Shown: in pieces, positions 1 to 11,133 of the stretch
Layout: every line of letters begins with the position of its first letter
Position numbering within the stretch: position 1 is the first letter of the stretch
Origin: Azolla caroliniana
Lineage: Eukaryota; Polypodiophyta
Length of the DNA: 64,000 bases
Assembly (NCBI GenBank): GCA_043228905.1
Contig: JBHGNT010000003.1
Coordinates: forward strand, 20,212,001-20,276,000
Direction: 5' to 3'
Notes under the pieces: model-generated
What the model was told of the DNA's origin: nothing
Database searches by the model: none
Seen by the model: only the letters and a program-made list of their open reading frames with translations
Translations under genes and position numbers: made by a program

Positions 1-345
1 TATTTGAGTTAACTTACTTCTTATTTTTCTATATTTTTATTATTGTCATTGAATATTATAATTTATTATTATTATTATTAACGTTTATTCTTTATTATAA
101 TGATGAAGATGATATGATATGATCAGTGAGGTTTAAAAAGGGTAGGGGAAGGGGGGGGGGGGGACAGCAAAAAAATAAGTAGATAAAATAAATAAATAGT
201 GTAGAGAGGGGAGAGAAAAAGTAATAAATATATATATACATATTACATACACATATATATGTATAATATATTACATATGTATGTATATGTATGAATATAT
301 TATTATATATATACTGTATATATATGTATATAATATATTACATAT
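1..345. repeat. AT-rich simple-sequence tract with poly-G run
   Basis: The segment has TTA trinucleotide repeats around 61-80, a G homopolymer at 151-163, and TA/TATACA-rich low-complexity DNA at 220-345. Reading frames here are simple-repeat artefacts. No gene is seen. Confidence 0.8.
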
Positions 346-376
346 ATGCATGTGAGTTGTCAAAAGGAAGGGGTTG

Positions 377-378
<2 letters not shown>

Positions 379-411
<33 letters not shown>

Positions 412-475
412 AATAGTCATCATCCACCCATCCATGCATGCATGCATGCATCCATCCATCCATCCATACATCCAA
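379..475. repeat. (TCA)n and (CATC)/(CATG)n microsatellites
   Basis: About eleven TCA units occupy 379-411. Tetranucleotide CATC/CATG repeats run from about 420 to 472. Poly-His or poly-Met frames across this stretch are repeat translations and not genes. Confidence 0.9.
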
Positions 476-559
476 AAGCTATCCACCACATGGGGCCCCA
501 TTTGCCATTTAATGCTCTCCTCCTTCGTTTTCTCAACTTCCTAAGCCCATGCTCCCATG

Positions 560-581
560 CCCCCCCCCCCCCCCCCCCCCC
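560..581. repeat. Poly-C homopolymer
   Basis: An uninterrupted run of about 22 C is followed by CTACCCCC. Its length may be unreliable because homopolymers are error-prone in sequencing. Confidence 0.9.
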
Positions 582-799
582 TACCCCCAACCAAAAAAAC
601 CTTCTCCAACCTCGAGAACTCGGACCTCCATATACGTACACCCACCCCATATACATACATACTTACTTACTTCCATTGTCGACTTCCTTTTCACGTGGCC
701 AAAGCGATAGCAAGTGCGTAGCACGAATAATGTAAGCCATAATAACGAAAAGCAAACCCCCCCAAAAAAACATGTGGCATTTGAAACCCAATCAAGATA

Positions 800-823
800 A
801 TAGTAGTAGTAGTAGTAGTAGTA
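800..823. repeat. (TAG)n microsatellite
   Basis: Eight consecutive TAG-type units. Simple repeat with no coding meaning. Confidence 0.9.
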
Positions 824-3800
824 TGTAGTAATCGTAATTGTAACATCATTCTTTGCTCGCTTTGGATATTTGGTTCATTTCCTCGCCTGCCAATCATCGC
901 ACCAATATGTGTCATTCCTCCTTTAATGTGATCCTGTTGTCCAGGCTCCATATCAATATCAGTGTAATAGTATTAACATCGTTGGGCACGAATTGAAATC
1001 CGATAGGAATACCATGTCTCGTTTGTATGGCTTTCCTTACGAACCAAGTCAAGCCAAGCATCATCTATGTTTGCCTTCTGCCCTACATGTTACCCACCTC
1101 AATGGCTAATAGTATACTTCCGTGCCTTTCTAGAAGTTCTCTCTCCTCTCTCTATGCAACCAACCATAAAAAATAAAAGATGGCATTTTTGTTGAGGATA
1201 CCCATAAGTTAAAGCCCAAGGTTGGGAAAAGAAGAAGATATATTGATTCTCTCCATTGCACCTTGCTGAGATTTTGCCTTCTACGATGTCACCTATGTCA
1301 CCTAAATGTGGGATGGCCACATTCTTCTTGTTCTCGAATGATGCCCCATGTGACTTTGTCATTTGCAATGCTTGAAGATTGCACATTATTGCCAATCTAC
1401 ACACTTGTGTATGTACGCACTAAATGTGTTTCCCAAACCAATTTCATTGTTGTTACATGAACATCAAAGTATATGATTGTTCACTTAGAGTTCAAAGTCC
1501 TCCCATTTCTTCTTAAACCCCATCTAATTTGTTGTGACATTTGTCATCCATCTTGGAATGAGCTCAATATTAACCAATGCATGCCATATATTTCTCTAAT
1601 AAGAAGAACAAGAAAGGCTGATAAGTTGTGAATATTGCTTGTTCATTAGTACTATAACTCTCGGTTGCTTGAAACCATTCACATCGTTATTCTCAAAGAG
1701 GAAATCGCTACTATTTTAACTATATTCCAACAATTTGCTTGTGTTTTAGAAGTGGTTACATTAGACCAACAACAAAGACAAGCCAAGCTCATTCAAAATC
1801 ATACAATGAGGACTATTTGTCAACTTTGATGCTCCCTAATCATCATCCATACACTAGAAAGCAATCTCATAGTATTGAAGTTTTGGTTGAACAATTGTTT
1901 CTCCTTTTTCATTGCCCTAATGTGAAAGAGTCGATGCTTCTCTCCTTTTCATCTACCCCAAGAAGGCACATAATGCACACAAAAAATTCACCCAATGTAT
2001 TTTTGTTGCATTATTATGGTAATGCTTGACTAAATTCAAATATGCATTAATGTTCAATACCGCATAGTTTAATGAGGGCAATGTAAAAGAATGTAATGAG
2101 GAAAGGTTTGCCATGGGATAAGAGTCACGTCCCACAAGTCTCAAGAGACATAATATATTCGCAAGGTTGAAGTAAAAACCTTTTCTAGGGCACGAATTCA
2201 TTGATCATAGACCACGTCAAAGTAAGTTTAACCTTCTAGGGCATGAATTCAATCAATCATAAACCGTCTTCAAAGTAAGGTAAGCTTCTAAAAGATGTCT
2301 AGGATAATGCATCTAGTGGCCTATGTGATAACTCTTTTAAAATTGTGTCTATGTATGGCCAATGCATAATTTATAGCATGTGGAATGCGCACAAACAATA
2401 CTCTTCTCTTCAATGACTATGTCATCCAAAATGGAGGTCAATTCCTAAGATTCAATATAACTCCGCCTTTTACATTGGTAAAAATGTATTCCAAAAGTAT
2501 CTATTCGGTTGCAAGTTTCATGACTAATTTCTAGAGTGGATACACTCCCCTTGTGAGCATTTTGATTTATGGATTTACATGAAGAAGGGAAAACAAAGAT
2601 ACACTCTAAAGGGATTGATCACCCAAAATGTGGACAATAAGGGCTTATGAGCAACATTCTAAAGTAGAGAGCAATATCATTTATAGTGTTACTTAATGTT
2701 ATTGGGGTTCATTTAAAATTTAAAGAGAGAAATATCATAGGACCCGTATCCACAACCGGTGTTGCTCTAACCTAACCATTGTACAATGGCAAAACCACTC
2801 AACTAATTCAGTGAAAATTTACACATACAAGTGACAGAGGTCATGGCCCTCTCCCCCTCCCGACATACAGAGAACAAGATCAAATGAGGTGAAACAATGC
2901 ACAAGAGACTTGAAAATGTTTACAATGGACCTTTATAATGAGACAATTAATAATTATATGAATCATAGTACGTAATATACTTGAATACATTGGCAAGCAT
3001 TCATTTTTCATACGAATGAAAACGAATGCGTATGTTATCAAAACATTCTTATGTTTTCTTTTACACTTTTTACCTTAACTTTCTTACCTTTAAAAAACCG
3101 TATAATAAATAATGAATACAAAACTATGGTATTTACCATGCTTCGAGGGTGTTTACCATATTCGAATGTTTGAAACATTCTCAAATGCAAATGCATGTAT
3201 GAATAGTGGCATTAGTGTATCACTAAGCCCACCACAAATTGATTTTGGCAATTTTAATTTTACAAACCAAGTTTGTGTTTTCAAGGTTGAAAGACACAAG
3301 AGAAAATACAATGAGGACACCTTGGTTACATCCTACTACAGTTCCATAACAATAATGAACACATTGTTAATAGGAGCAACGATGTTACAATTAAAAATAT
3401 TTGTGCACAAGAGTTTGAAAAGCCTTATTCTTATAACAGTTCCAACTTGGTAGTATCACAAATGACAACTAGGATCAAATGATGGACAATTTAGAGGCCC
3501 GTAAGTGATTGATTATCATAATACTTATTATTGTCTCAAAATCTAAGGAAACATTCTCATTAGATCATTGCAACTTTCCAAATCTAATAAAGAAGAACCC
3601 TACTTTTGTAAAATATACTAGATTTCAATATCATACATGTCAAAACATTTCTTCTCGTACAAAGAAATTAAGGGAAATGAAGGCATTACGAGGAATAAAA
3701 TGTAGCATTCAAAAGAACATGTTGTTTGTGATTACCATATGTATATGCATACACATTTGTATGCATGGTCTTACCCATTGCAATTGCATGCACACACACC

Positions 3801-4739
3801 CCTTCCCCAAATCTATTTTTGATGTAGGGGAGGCCTAGGAGAATCTTTTTCGAACATATTACATCTGAAACCGATCATTTCGGAAGGAACTTGTAACCAA
3901 ATAAATAATATATATATATATATCTCCATCCTTACATAGACTTGCCTTTCAAATTCCATTATTTCATAATCAACTTAAGGTCGCTTTTCAAAAGTAGTCC
4001 TTATGATTGCCCACATAGACAAAAGCAAACCCTTGAAGATATGATGACAAATTATTGAGTTTCTTGCCTATCACTACAGCAATTAATTTTATGAGAATTT
4101 AATTAACAAGTTCTCTCCAAAAAAGAGTATCCTATAATTCTACCTTGCTTTTGTATTAATGGCTTTTGGCAATATTTTCATTATTATTATCTTATGAACC
4201 CACACCATGGCCAACAATAGCTCAAAAAGTATCAATGCCTAGAATACATAGCAACAACGCAAATTGCTTGTTGTTGCCATTGTAGTTCTTTTCAACAAGG
4301 AACATCAATTATAAATCAAAGAACATGGGTGGTGTGTCTCTTATAATGATTGTGGTTCTAAGTACATAGACCAAACCATCTTATAGGCATCAACCTTCAC
4401 CTTAATAGAAGGTGCAATAGAGTCACCTAAGCTCTTGATCTTAATTATATTGCCGTCGATGGGTATACCTCTTTGTTGCATGATGACTAATTTATTTGTT
4501 GTAAACTTTTTGCACCACAAAGAACGCATGTACGCACATACACACATGGGAGAAAGAAAATGAAGGCAAGAAATAGGAGAGGCCCAAGCATACAAGTTTC
4601 ATAGTAATGGTTTCAAGTGTCTCCATGAGACTATTTGTATTAACCACAAAAGTTATACAACATGTGTCTAATGACAATTTGTGTTTCATACATAGACATG
4701 ATTTATCACAATATCCACTATTGGTCAATGTGAGAGAAG
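824..4739. other. Intergenic stretch without recognisable gene
   Basis: Both strands were read. Open frames here are all under about 115 codons (for example 1739-2029 and 3112-3453). They match no family I recognise and lack a splice pattern that would join them. Composition is AT-rich and a short TA repeat lies near 3908-3923. Old unrecognisable transposon DNA is possible. I see no supported gene. Confidence 0.6.
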
Positions 4740-5010
4740 AGGGGAAATTTAAAGAATGACAAAGAAGAATACCAAAGCTTTGGCATCAGGAGGAAGTCTT
4801 GCCTTATTTCTTGTACGGAGAGTGATTTGGAATGTTTGGGATGGCGAGGGTCAGTGGTTACACGAGGATCAATTTATCAACATTTGGCTTATCCATTGGG
4901 TGTGGATGTTACAAATGTTCAATTGATTGGATTGGATTGGTAGTAAATTGAAGGACAAATTTATGTATTGGACGTAGTCTCAATTATGGCCCTTTCATGT
5001 ACGACTCAAA

Positions 5011-5352
5011 GTGGTGCAATGTATCTTGATACCCATGTTATTATATTTTTTGCCTTTACTACATTGGATTAAGAAGGCATTACAAAACATGTTACAACCT
5101 ATTCGGTTCATGTTGTGGCGGAAGGGAGAAATGATGGGAGTTACATGTATTTCATGGGACCATTTGGCTACTCCTAAAAGGTTAGGTGGTGCAGCAATAT
5201 TGGATTTGGAAAGACATTTGATGGCTCATAGATTTGCATTATTACGAGATATATGTCAACAAGATCGACCGTGGATATCTATGATGCAATATTTTATTGA
5301 GCATGAAGGATTGGTACACGGGAAAACAAAGATTCAAGCATCCTGGCGGTGA
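5011..5352 (+). pseudogene. LINE ORF2 fragment after the reverse transcriptase
   Basis: This 113-residue open fragment contains the plant LINE pattern LWRK...ISWDHLATPKRLGGAAILDLERH, which normally follows the palm and thumb of the reverse transcriptase. Further in-frame relatedness upstream (about 4860-5010) is broken by stops. It is a dead remnant with no start of its own; its first Met is simply the first after a stop. Confidence 0.7.
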
Positions 5353-5853
5353 TTACTCAATGGAAGTATTCCTCTAAATTTTTGACATTCTGTATGTAGA
5401 CAACATTTGGTAAGATCGTGGCAAGATGCATTATCTCTTTTTGAATGGGGACCATCAAGTGATCGAGAATATTGTAATTCATTACAAAATGAATTGTTTT
5501 TTTCTTCTCGAGTGTTGTTTTGGCATGGGAAAGAGAAGTTGAGATCTCAATTCAATCGTTTATTTCGATTGGGGATTGTACATTTGGAAGATGTGGTTGA
5601 TAATGAACCACAAAGGTTGTCAGATTTTGAAGATGCCAAGCGATGATTATGTATTCCCCCAAATTATGGATTTATTTGGGAGAAATTACAAGATATACCA
5701 TTGTTGCAAGGATCTTTGCCATTGAAAACAAATTTTGCACCTTGGGTGGATTGGCGGTTACAAGATGGTACAGGCTTGTTACAGGTCACTACAAATATAT
5801 TGTATCATCATGCGATGGCATTATTATCTTAGTTATCTCCTAAAGCAACGAAG

Positions 5854-6423
5854 TTGTGGAATGTTTGTAAGTTAGATGCAAGGTGGTGGAAAATATTACA
5901 ACGTGGTTGGCATTCCCATCTACCATTTCGTGCAAAGGTATTCATATGGAGAGTCATGATTGGTGGGCTCCCATTAGGTTCGACCTTAAAGAGACGAGGA
6001 CTAGGGTCCGACAATTGTTTCTTTTGCACCGTTCCATTGGAGGATAATACACATAGGTTTATTAAATGTCCTATAGCGTGTACCATTTGGAAGTACTTAA
6101 AGGACATTTGGCAAGTTTTAACCCGTTGTTGTTTGAGACCTCAACAATGGGTTTTTTTTCAATATGTTCAAAATGGTTCAAATGATGATATGGAGATATT
6201 GTTCCAATTTTTACATTATTGGGGTCTACAACACAATTGGAATATGTGTAATGCTTTCATGTTTGATAATAGACATGCGGTGAAAGCCTATATAAACAAA
6301 CTGAAAGGTATTCTCATGTGGAAATTTTGGATGTTAGAGCATGTGGGGATCATTTCTTCAAATGCATATTCTGGTTTTTTTAATAGCATTACTAAACGTC
6401 CCTTTCCCTACATAGGCATATGA
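5854..6423 (+). pseudogene. LINE ORF2 zinc-binding (zf-RVT-like) C-terminus
   Basis: A 189-residue open fragment has the typical order WWKILQRGWHSHLPFRAKVF, then GLPLGSTLKRRGL, then CFFC, then HRFIKCPIACTIWKYL. The pattern C-x2-C...H-x4-C belongs to the zinc-binding domain that follows plant LINE reverse transcriptases. A continuation (NMCNAFMFDNRHAVKAYINK) is also typical of this element class. It is separated from 5011-5352 by frame changes, so it is non-functional. Confidence 0.8.
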
Positions 6424-6519
6424 TAGGTACTCTCCCTACATAGGCGCATGATAGGTAGAAGAGACCTTAAGTGTTGTAACTAAGTGGATATAATTGTGTG
6501 CTTTTACCAAAAAAAAATT

Positions 6520-6790
6520 AATACCAAAGTGTCCTTGTCACAAGGTGAGGGAGGACATATAAGAGCTATGCCTCCTACCTAATGACCATGCTACATAAGG
6601 TAGCACAAAAGCTAGGTAATCCCCAAGCAAACAAATGTCCAAATGCATAAACGTGTAAGGTATTACTAGAGGCATATGCAACATTTTCTAACGAGGTGAC
6701 TTCTCAAGACAAAATTGCATGTGGTTACGCAATCTTGAATGAATTGGTAACACGCATCAAATGGTTTTTCTTTGCATGATACATCAAATT
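6520..6790. other. Short intergenic gap
   Basis: AT-rich DNA between the LINE tail and a Copia fragment. Nothing is recognised in it. Confidence 0.6.
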
Positions 6791-7180
6791 CTAGCTAAGG
6801 CGATAACACTCTCTATTAGTGAACAATTGAGGCACATGTTGAGGTATGCCCATGTCAAATGCTAGTTTAGAATGCCACAATGCTTCCTTACATGTTGCAC
6901 TACTAGCAACATACTCTGCGTTTGTTGTGGAAACAATTTTACATTCTTGAAGATGAGATCTCCAAGAAATAACATCTCCTAGAAAATGAAAGATACACCT
7001 TAAATGAGAATTTATGATGTCTAAACATCCAACATTGTTAGAATCCATGTACCCAATAATTAGTTCTTCACCTCTACCTAAAACACTTATCATTAGTGCC
7101 ACTTAGATATCTTAATATGAACTTAACCGCTTCATAATGCTTCCTACTAGGATTTGACATGTATCTACTTTTTTATTTAT
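6791..7180 (-). pseudogene. Copia RNase H fragment, frameshifted
   Basis: On the minus strand, RYMSNPSRKHYEAVKFILRYLS is readable at about 7105-7180. In another frame, from about 7100 down to 6791, GYMDSNNVGCLDI...ISWRSHLQE...STTNAEYVASSATCKEALW follows. Together these are the end of the reverse transcriptase and the RNase H of a Ty1/Copia element, with a frameshift near 7095-7100. The first active-site Asp (GYTDSD in relatives) is kept in GYMDSN. No LTR is linked to it. It is an isolated scrap. Confidence 0.8.
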
Positions 7181-7315
7181 AAACAAACTACACCATAGTT
7201 TCCATTACCAATCCAATAAGCGTATACAAAGCATATAATGATACAATCTAGTGGAGGGTAAGATAACAGAGAAAAGTTATATCCCCCACTATGTCATAAT
7301 TGAAACCAAACTCCA

Positions 7316-7680
7316 TCAATGGAGGAAATAACCATCGAGGGGGTACAAATTGCCAAAAACCCTTTTGTCATTTCTCTCTAGAAAGACGAACAAATCCTTC
7401 CACTTGCCTTTAAAGGACCATTTCAGAAAAATGGTATCATCATTACCAATGAAGGAGCCATATTGATCTTTTAAAATTGAAATAAGCATCGACCAAATTT
7501 CCTTCACACAATGAATAGGATTTTGCTTTATTTGTTGAAACACATTTTTGCATTGATCTATCCAAATATTCCACAAAACCACCGATGATATCGTATCCCA
7601 TATTGTGGCATCTACATTAAACCAATTTGAGCTTGAATATGGTATGTCCTTAACTTGTATTCCCCTAGTTTGAAGGGTAA
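7316..7680 (-). pseudogene. LINE ORF2 C-terminal scrap
   Basis: Minus-strand translation gives IWDTISSVVLWNIWIDQCKNVFQ followed by a charged tail. The pattern LWNIWIDxCKxxF is typical of the extreme C-terminus of plant LINE ORF2, downstream of the zinc-binding domain. It ends at a stop near 7316, and its upstream side stops about 30 bp before the Copia C LTR. It is probably the remains of an older LINE next to which Copia C inserted. Confidence 0.6.
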
Positions 7681-7706
7681 ATAGTAAGTTTCATAATTAT
7701 GCTTAT

Positions 7707-7990
7707 TGTTGAGAATCAATCTCAACTTCCGTAGTATAGGACACACCCTGGTGTGTGAACACCCCACCACCTACTATTGTAACTAATGTGTCATAGAATC
7801 TTATAGTTCTATGACACATATTCAATGTAGTTAAGTCTCCACCTCCCTTTAGTTAAGAGGTGGTTGTAGAAAGAGAATATAAAGAGAATATAAAGAGAAG
7901 GTGACTATATAAGCACCTTTCCACCTTATTTGTAACCGTTGGTCATTCTTGTTTCCTTGTAATACATCTTTCTGTTTTTCTGTAACCCTG

Positions 7991-8039
<49 letters not shown>

Positions 8040-8093
8040 CACACACACACACAAAGTTCTTCCACTACACAGAATCACTCTCGATTCTTTACA
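7707..8093 (+). repeat. LTR of Copia C (387 bp)
   Basis: The segment begins TGTTGAGAATC and ends TTTACA, and is followed at once by a primer-binding site. It carries a TATA box (CTATATAA, about 7904-7911) and TTGTAACC at about 7930. A long (CT)n tract (about 7992-8037) runs into (CA)n. Five short inverted repeats lie in the U3 part (7709-7725, 7741-7756, 7786-7819, 7839-7863, 7898-7919). The partner 3' LTR was not found in the window. Confidence 0.8.
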
Positions 8094-8105
8094 TGGTATC
8101 AGAGC
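8094..8105 (+). promoter_or_regulatory. Primer-binding site of Copia C
   Basis: TGGTATCAGAGC directly follows the LTR. It is complementary to the 3' end of plant initiator tRNA-Met, the standard primer of Ty1/Copia elements. Confidence 0.9.
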
Positions 8106-8240
8106 ATGTAGTAGCTTGATCAAAGTCCATCACCTCTGCGTGCGTTGTGCCTAATCTCGAGTTCGGAAAGAACCGGCTGATCACTGTAGCAGTAACCTAC
8201 ACAGTTTGTATCAAAGAAAAGAAGAAGAAGAAGTTCGACA

Positions 8241-9009
8241 ATGAACACTCAGATGGGAAGCGCTCTTCCTACTGAGAAGCTCGACAGAAACAACTTTGCA
8301 TCTTGGCAGTACAAGATGCACCAATATCTTGTCAGCCAAGGCTATTGGGGCTACATCGAAGGAGTGCAAGAAACACAACCCAACCTAACACACGTTGACT
8401 ACCTAGCCTAGGAGTAGATTACGAACCGTGTGTTGTATTGCCTTGCATCATGCGTACATGATCACATGCTTGGCTACATTCGAGTGGCAAAAATGCCGAA
8501 GGAGGCATAGGGGAACCTCAAGAAAATCTTCACGGCCAATATGGCTGCTCGCAAACTTCAATTCTAGTGGGAGTTGAACAACATTCAAAAGAGGAACATG
8601 TCAATTGGCAACTACACCTTGAAGATCAAGGAGTTGTGCGACGCCCTTGGGTCGATCAATGTCAACATTGACGACAATGAAATGGTGTAGATATGCCTCG
8701 GAGGCTTGGCACCTTGGTTTGGCGCTATAAGGGCGGCCATTCTTGCAAGAGAGAATCCTCCCTCCTTCGATCTTCAGTCAATGTTACGAGTTGAAGAGAA
8801 TCACGTCCGAGCAAGGAGCAATGTGCAAGAGGGACACATGCTCTATTCGAACTCAACCAAGTTCGACACAACCAAGGGCAGTCCCATGACCACAACTTCT
8901 ACTATCGGCAAGAAGCCACAAACTCATGAGGTAGAGCCTCAGGTAGAAGGGGAGCAATCAGGCCAGACCCAACAACCATAACAACTCCGTTCAGTGTGGA
9001 TATTGTGGT
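8241..9009 (+). pseudogene. Copia C gag, multiply stopped and truncated
   Basis: The frame starts MNTQMGSALPTEKLDRNNF and shows the Copia Gag pattern (NFASWQYKMHQYL, GYIR, NYTLKIKELCDALG, ICLGGL). At least five in-frame stops are visible, mostly at codons that are TGG or CAG in the related Copia B gag. The frame reaches the start of the zinc knuckle (QCGYCG) and is cut there by the first base of the Copia B LTR. The last 276 bases (8706-8981) are open. It is not functional. Confidence 0.85.
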
Positions 9010-9213
9010 TGTTGAGAGTCGAACACAAATTCCCTTAGATAGGTTTCACACTAGCTCATGGACATGTTGGGCTAGTTTTGTAAATAATAGAAAGGGCAGT
9101 TGCCCTAGCTTAGTTGGTATATAAACCAACGCATTGTAACTTAGTTGTTGTTGGATGTTTTATGTTTTGATGTAATTTTCGTTAATATACAGTTTGTCCA
9201 TCTCTGACGTAAG

Positions 9214-9268
<55 letters not shown>

Positions 9269-9331
9269 GAGACACACACACACTCATCTTCCGCTGCATT
9301 ACAACCATTCTTGCCTCCTCATTTCTTTACA
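9010..9331 (+). repeat. 5' LTR of Copia B (322 bp)
   Basis: Begins TGTTGAGAGTC and ends TTTACA, followed by a primer-binding site. It contains ATATAA in the centre of GTTGGT/ACCAAC (9113-9130), TTGTAAC at about 9134, and a (CT)n tract at about 9210-9263 followed by (CA)n. It is related in layout, but not closely in sequence, to the Copia C LTR. Its 3' partner is missing. Confidence 0.8.
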
Positions 9332-9343
9332 TGGTATCAAAGC
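9332..9343 (+). promoter_or_regulatory. Primer-binding site of Copia B
   Basis: TGGTATCAAAGC lies immediately after the LTR. It matches the initiator tRNA-Met primer site with one change (G to A), consistent with age. Confidence 0.85.
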
Positions 9344-9432
9344 ATGTGGTTGCCCGATCAAGCCTATTCGACTGTGTTGTGTTGCATGCCGATGATCAAT
9401 AGGCTCGGCCCATCGATAGAGAAGAAATCACC

Positions 9433-10074
9433 ATGAATACTCAAATGGGAAGCACTCTTCCTACCGAGAAGCTTGACAGAACGAACTTTGCATCTTGAGA
9501 ATACAAGATGCATCGATACCTTGTCGGACAAGGCTACTGGAGCTACATTGAAGGAGCTCACGAATCACACCCCAACCCAACACACGCTGACTATCCCGGT
9601 TGGGAGCAGGCCGCAAGTCGTGTGTTGTATTGCCTTGCATCATGCGTTCATGGTCATATGCTTGGCTACATTCGAGAGGCAAAAACGCCGAAACAGGCGT
9701 GGGAAAACCTCAAGAAGATCTTCGTAGCCAATACGGCCGCACGAAAGCTCCAACTTCGATAGGAGCTAAACAATCTTCAACAAAGAGACATGTCAATCGA
9801 CAACTACACCTTAAAGATCAAGGATTTGTGCGATGCCCTTGGATCGATCAATGTTAGCATTGACCACAAAGAAATGGTGCAGATATGCCTCGGTGGCTTG
9901 GCACCGCAATTTGGCGCAATAAGATCGGTTGTTCTCGCGTGAGAGAATCCTCCCTCCTTTTTTTATCTCCAATCATTGTTGCTAGTTGAAGAGAATCACG
10001 TGCGTCAAAGGAACAACGCGCATGACGGACAAATGCTATATTTGAACTTCGATGGAGGAAGAGGACAAAGCCGC
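9433..10074 (+). pseudogene. Copia B gag, first part (interrupted by the Gypsy element)
   Basis: The frame starts MNTQMGSTLPTEKLDRTNF and parallels Copia C gag through ICLGGLAPQFGAIR and VEENHVRQRNNAHDGQM. Stops lie where relatives have Trp or Arg codons (for example TGA after FAS). The frame is intact up to the codon ending at 10074 (GGRGQSR). It resumes in frame with the second half at 21238 once the inserted Gypsy element and a 4-bp duplication are disregarded. Confidence 0.85.
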
Positions 10075-10898
10075 TATCGTGGCGTGGCTTGCCTAGAAGC
10101 GTACCGTTGCGTAGACAAAAGATATCGTGAAAGTGAGGAAGGAATCATTGGGATTATAGACGGAAGAGACGAAAGAGTAGAGATAGAGTAAATAGAGATC
10201 AACAAGATATGACAACATAGGATATTGAATGATATTTGAAGGAATAAAAGAGATTTATAATTATTTGATGAAAGAGTTACAAAAGTGGTTGTAAGCGTTG
10301 TTGATCCTTCGAACTTGGTCTCACAAGATAATCGCTCTTCTCTTTCTTGATAGTAGGCCACACCAATCTTCAGTTCAATATTTTGATGAAGATAAGGCTC
10401 GAACCGCCTCCCTCTTGTTGAGAGTTGACCACCACGATCGCCAAGCTAGAGTTCCACCTTTATGTTGAACTTCTTCCTTTCTTTTTCTATTTTATGGTAT
10501 CTCTTATGTAATATATATTTGATTGATATCTCATATCTCTCCCCCTTTGATCTTCTCTTTCACCATTTAAATAGGTGCCCCCATGCATATGATGCATAGG
10601 AGGGTACAAGTCATGCATGTGATGCATGATAGGCATCTCGCTCATTTGAGCTTTCATGTATGAAAAAATATATGGGATAACAATAAGCATGAAAATATAG
10701 TTTTAAAAACAAAGGACCTAGCCTAATGGTAGGTGTGTTGACTTTGGTATATGAGGTTGTGGGTTTGAGTCTCTCAAATATTATTGAATACAACATGTAT
10801 CATGAAGCAAAAGTCTAGAGTAAATGGTAAGATTTGAAAGTCATAGGGTGGGGTTATTGGTTCAAGTCCTCTCTTGTTCGTGTAATATAATATATTTA

Positions 10899-10946
<48 letters not shown>

Positions 10947-11093
10947 TTTTCTTTATATATATATATATATATATAATATTATCATATGTGTTGTTAATAT
11001 TATCTTTATATATAAAACATTATCAAATGTTATTTTAGTTACGTATTTATCTTATTGTAGACTTTTAATGTGAAGCTTTCGTAGTTTACGACA
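10075..11093 (-). repeat. Left (3') LTR of the Gypsy element
   Basis: It aligns along its length with 20200-21233 and differs by substitutions and indels. It carries an expanded (TA)n tract (about 10897-10942), and the right copy has two insertions absent here. It starts TATCGT, a changed TGTCGT, and ends ACGACA. GATGCAT-type short repeats lie at 10580-10630, and two tRNA-like A/B box pairs occur at 10719-10772 and 10815-10869. Confidence 0.85.
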
Positions 11094-11105
11094 TCCACCC
11101 CCTCT
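11094..11105 (-). promoter_or_regulatory. Polypurine tract of the Gypsy element
   Basis: On the coding (minus) strand AGAGGGGGTGGA immediately precedes the 3' LTR, which is the expected place for the plus-strand primer. Confidence 0.75.
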
Positions 11106-11133
11106 AGACCTGCACATCCTCCGGCATGTGCCA

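Larger units (their letters stand above)
4740..6519 (+). mobile_element. Decayed non-LTR retrotransposon (LINE), 3' half
   Basis: Translated fragments in several frames show the C-terminal part of a plant LINE ORF2. First comes the region after the reverse transcriptase (WDHLATPKRLGGAAILDLE, 5011-5352). The zinc-binding domain found after plant LINE reverse transcriptases (zf-RVT type) follows at 5854-6423. The frames are separated by stops and frameshifts. The catalytic reverse transcriptase and the 5' end are absent. The element ends near an A tract at about 6510-6518, as expected for a LINE 3' end. No clean target duplication was identified. Confidence 0.75.

Noticed and set aside
346-735. 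Frame with a poly-His and poly-Pro stretch
   Set aside because: It runs through (TCA)n, (CATC)n and poly-C simple repeats, with no domain and no splice context.
7849-8123. Minus-strand frames with Arg-Glu repeats
   Set aside because: They are the reverse strand of the (CT)n tract in the Copia C LTR.
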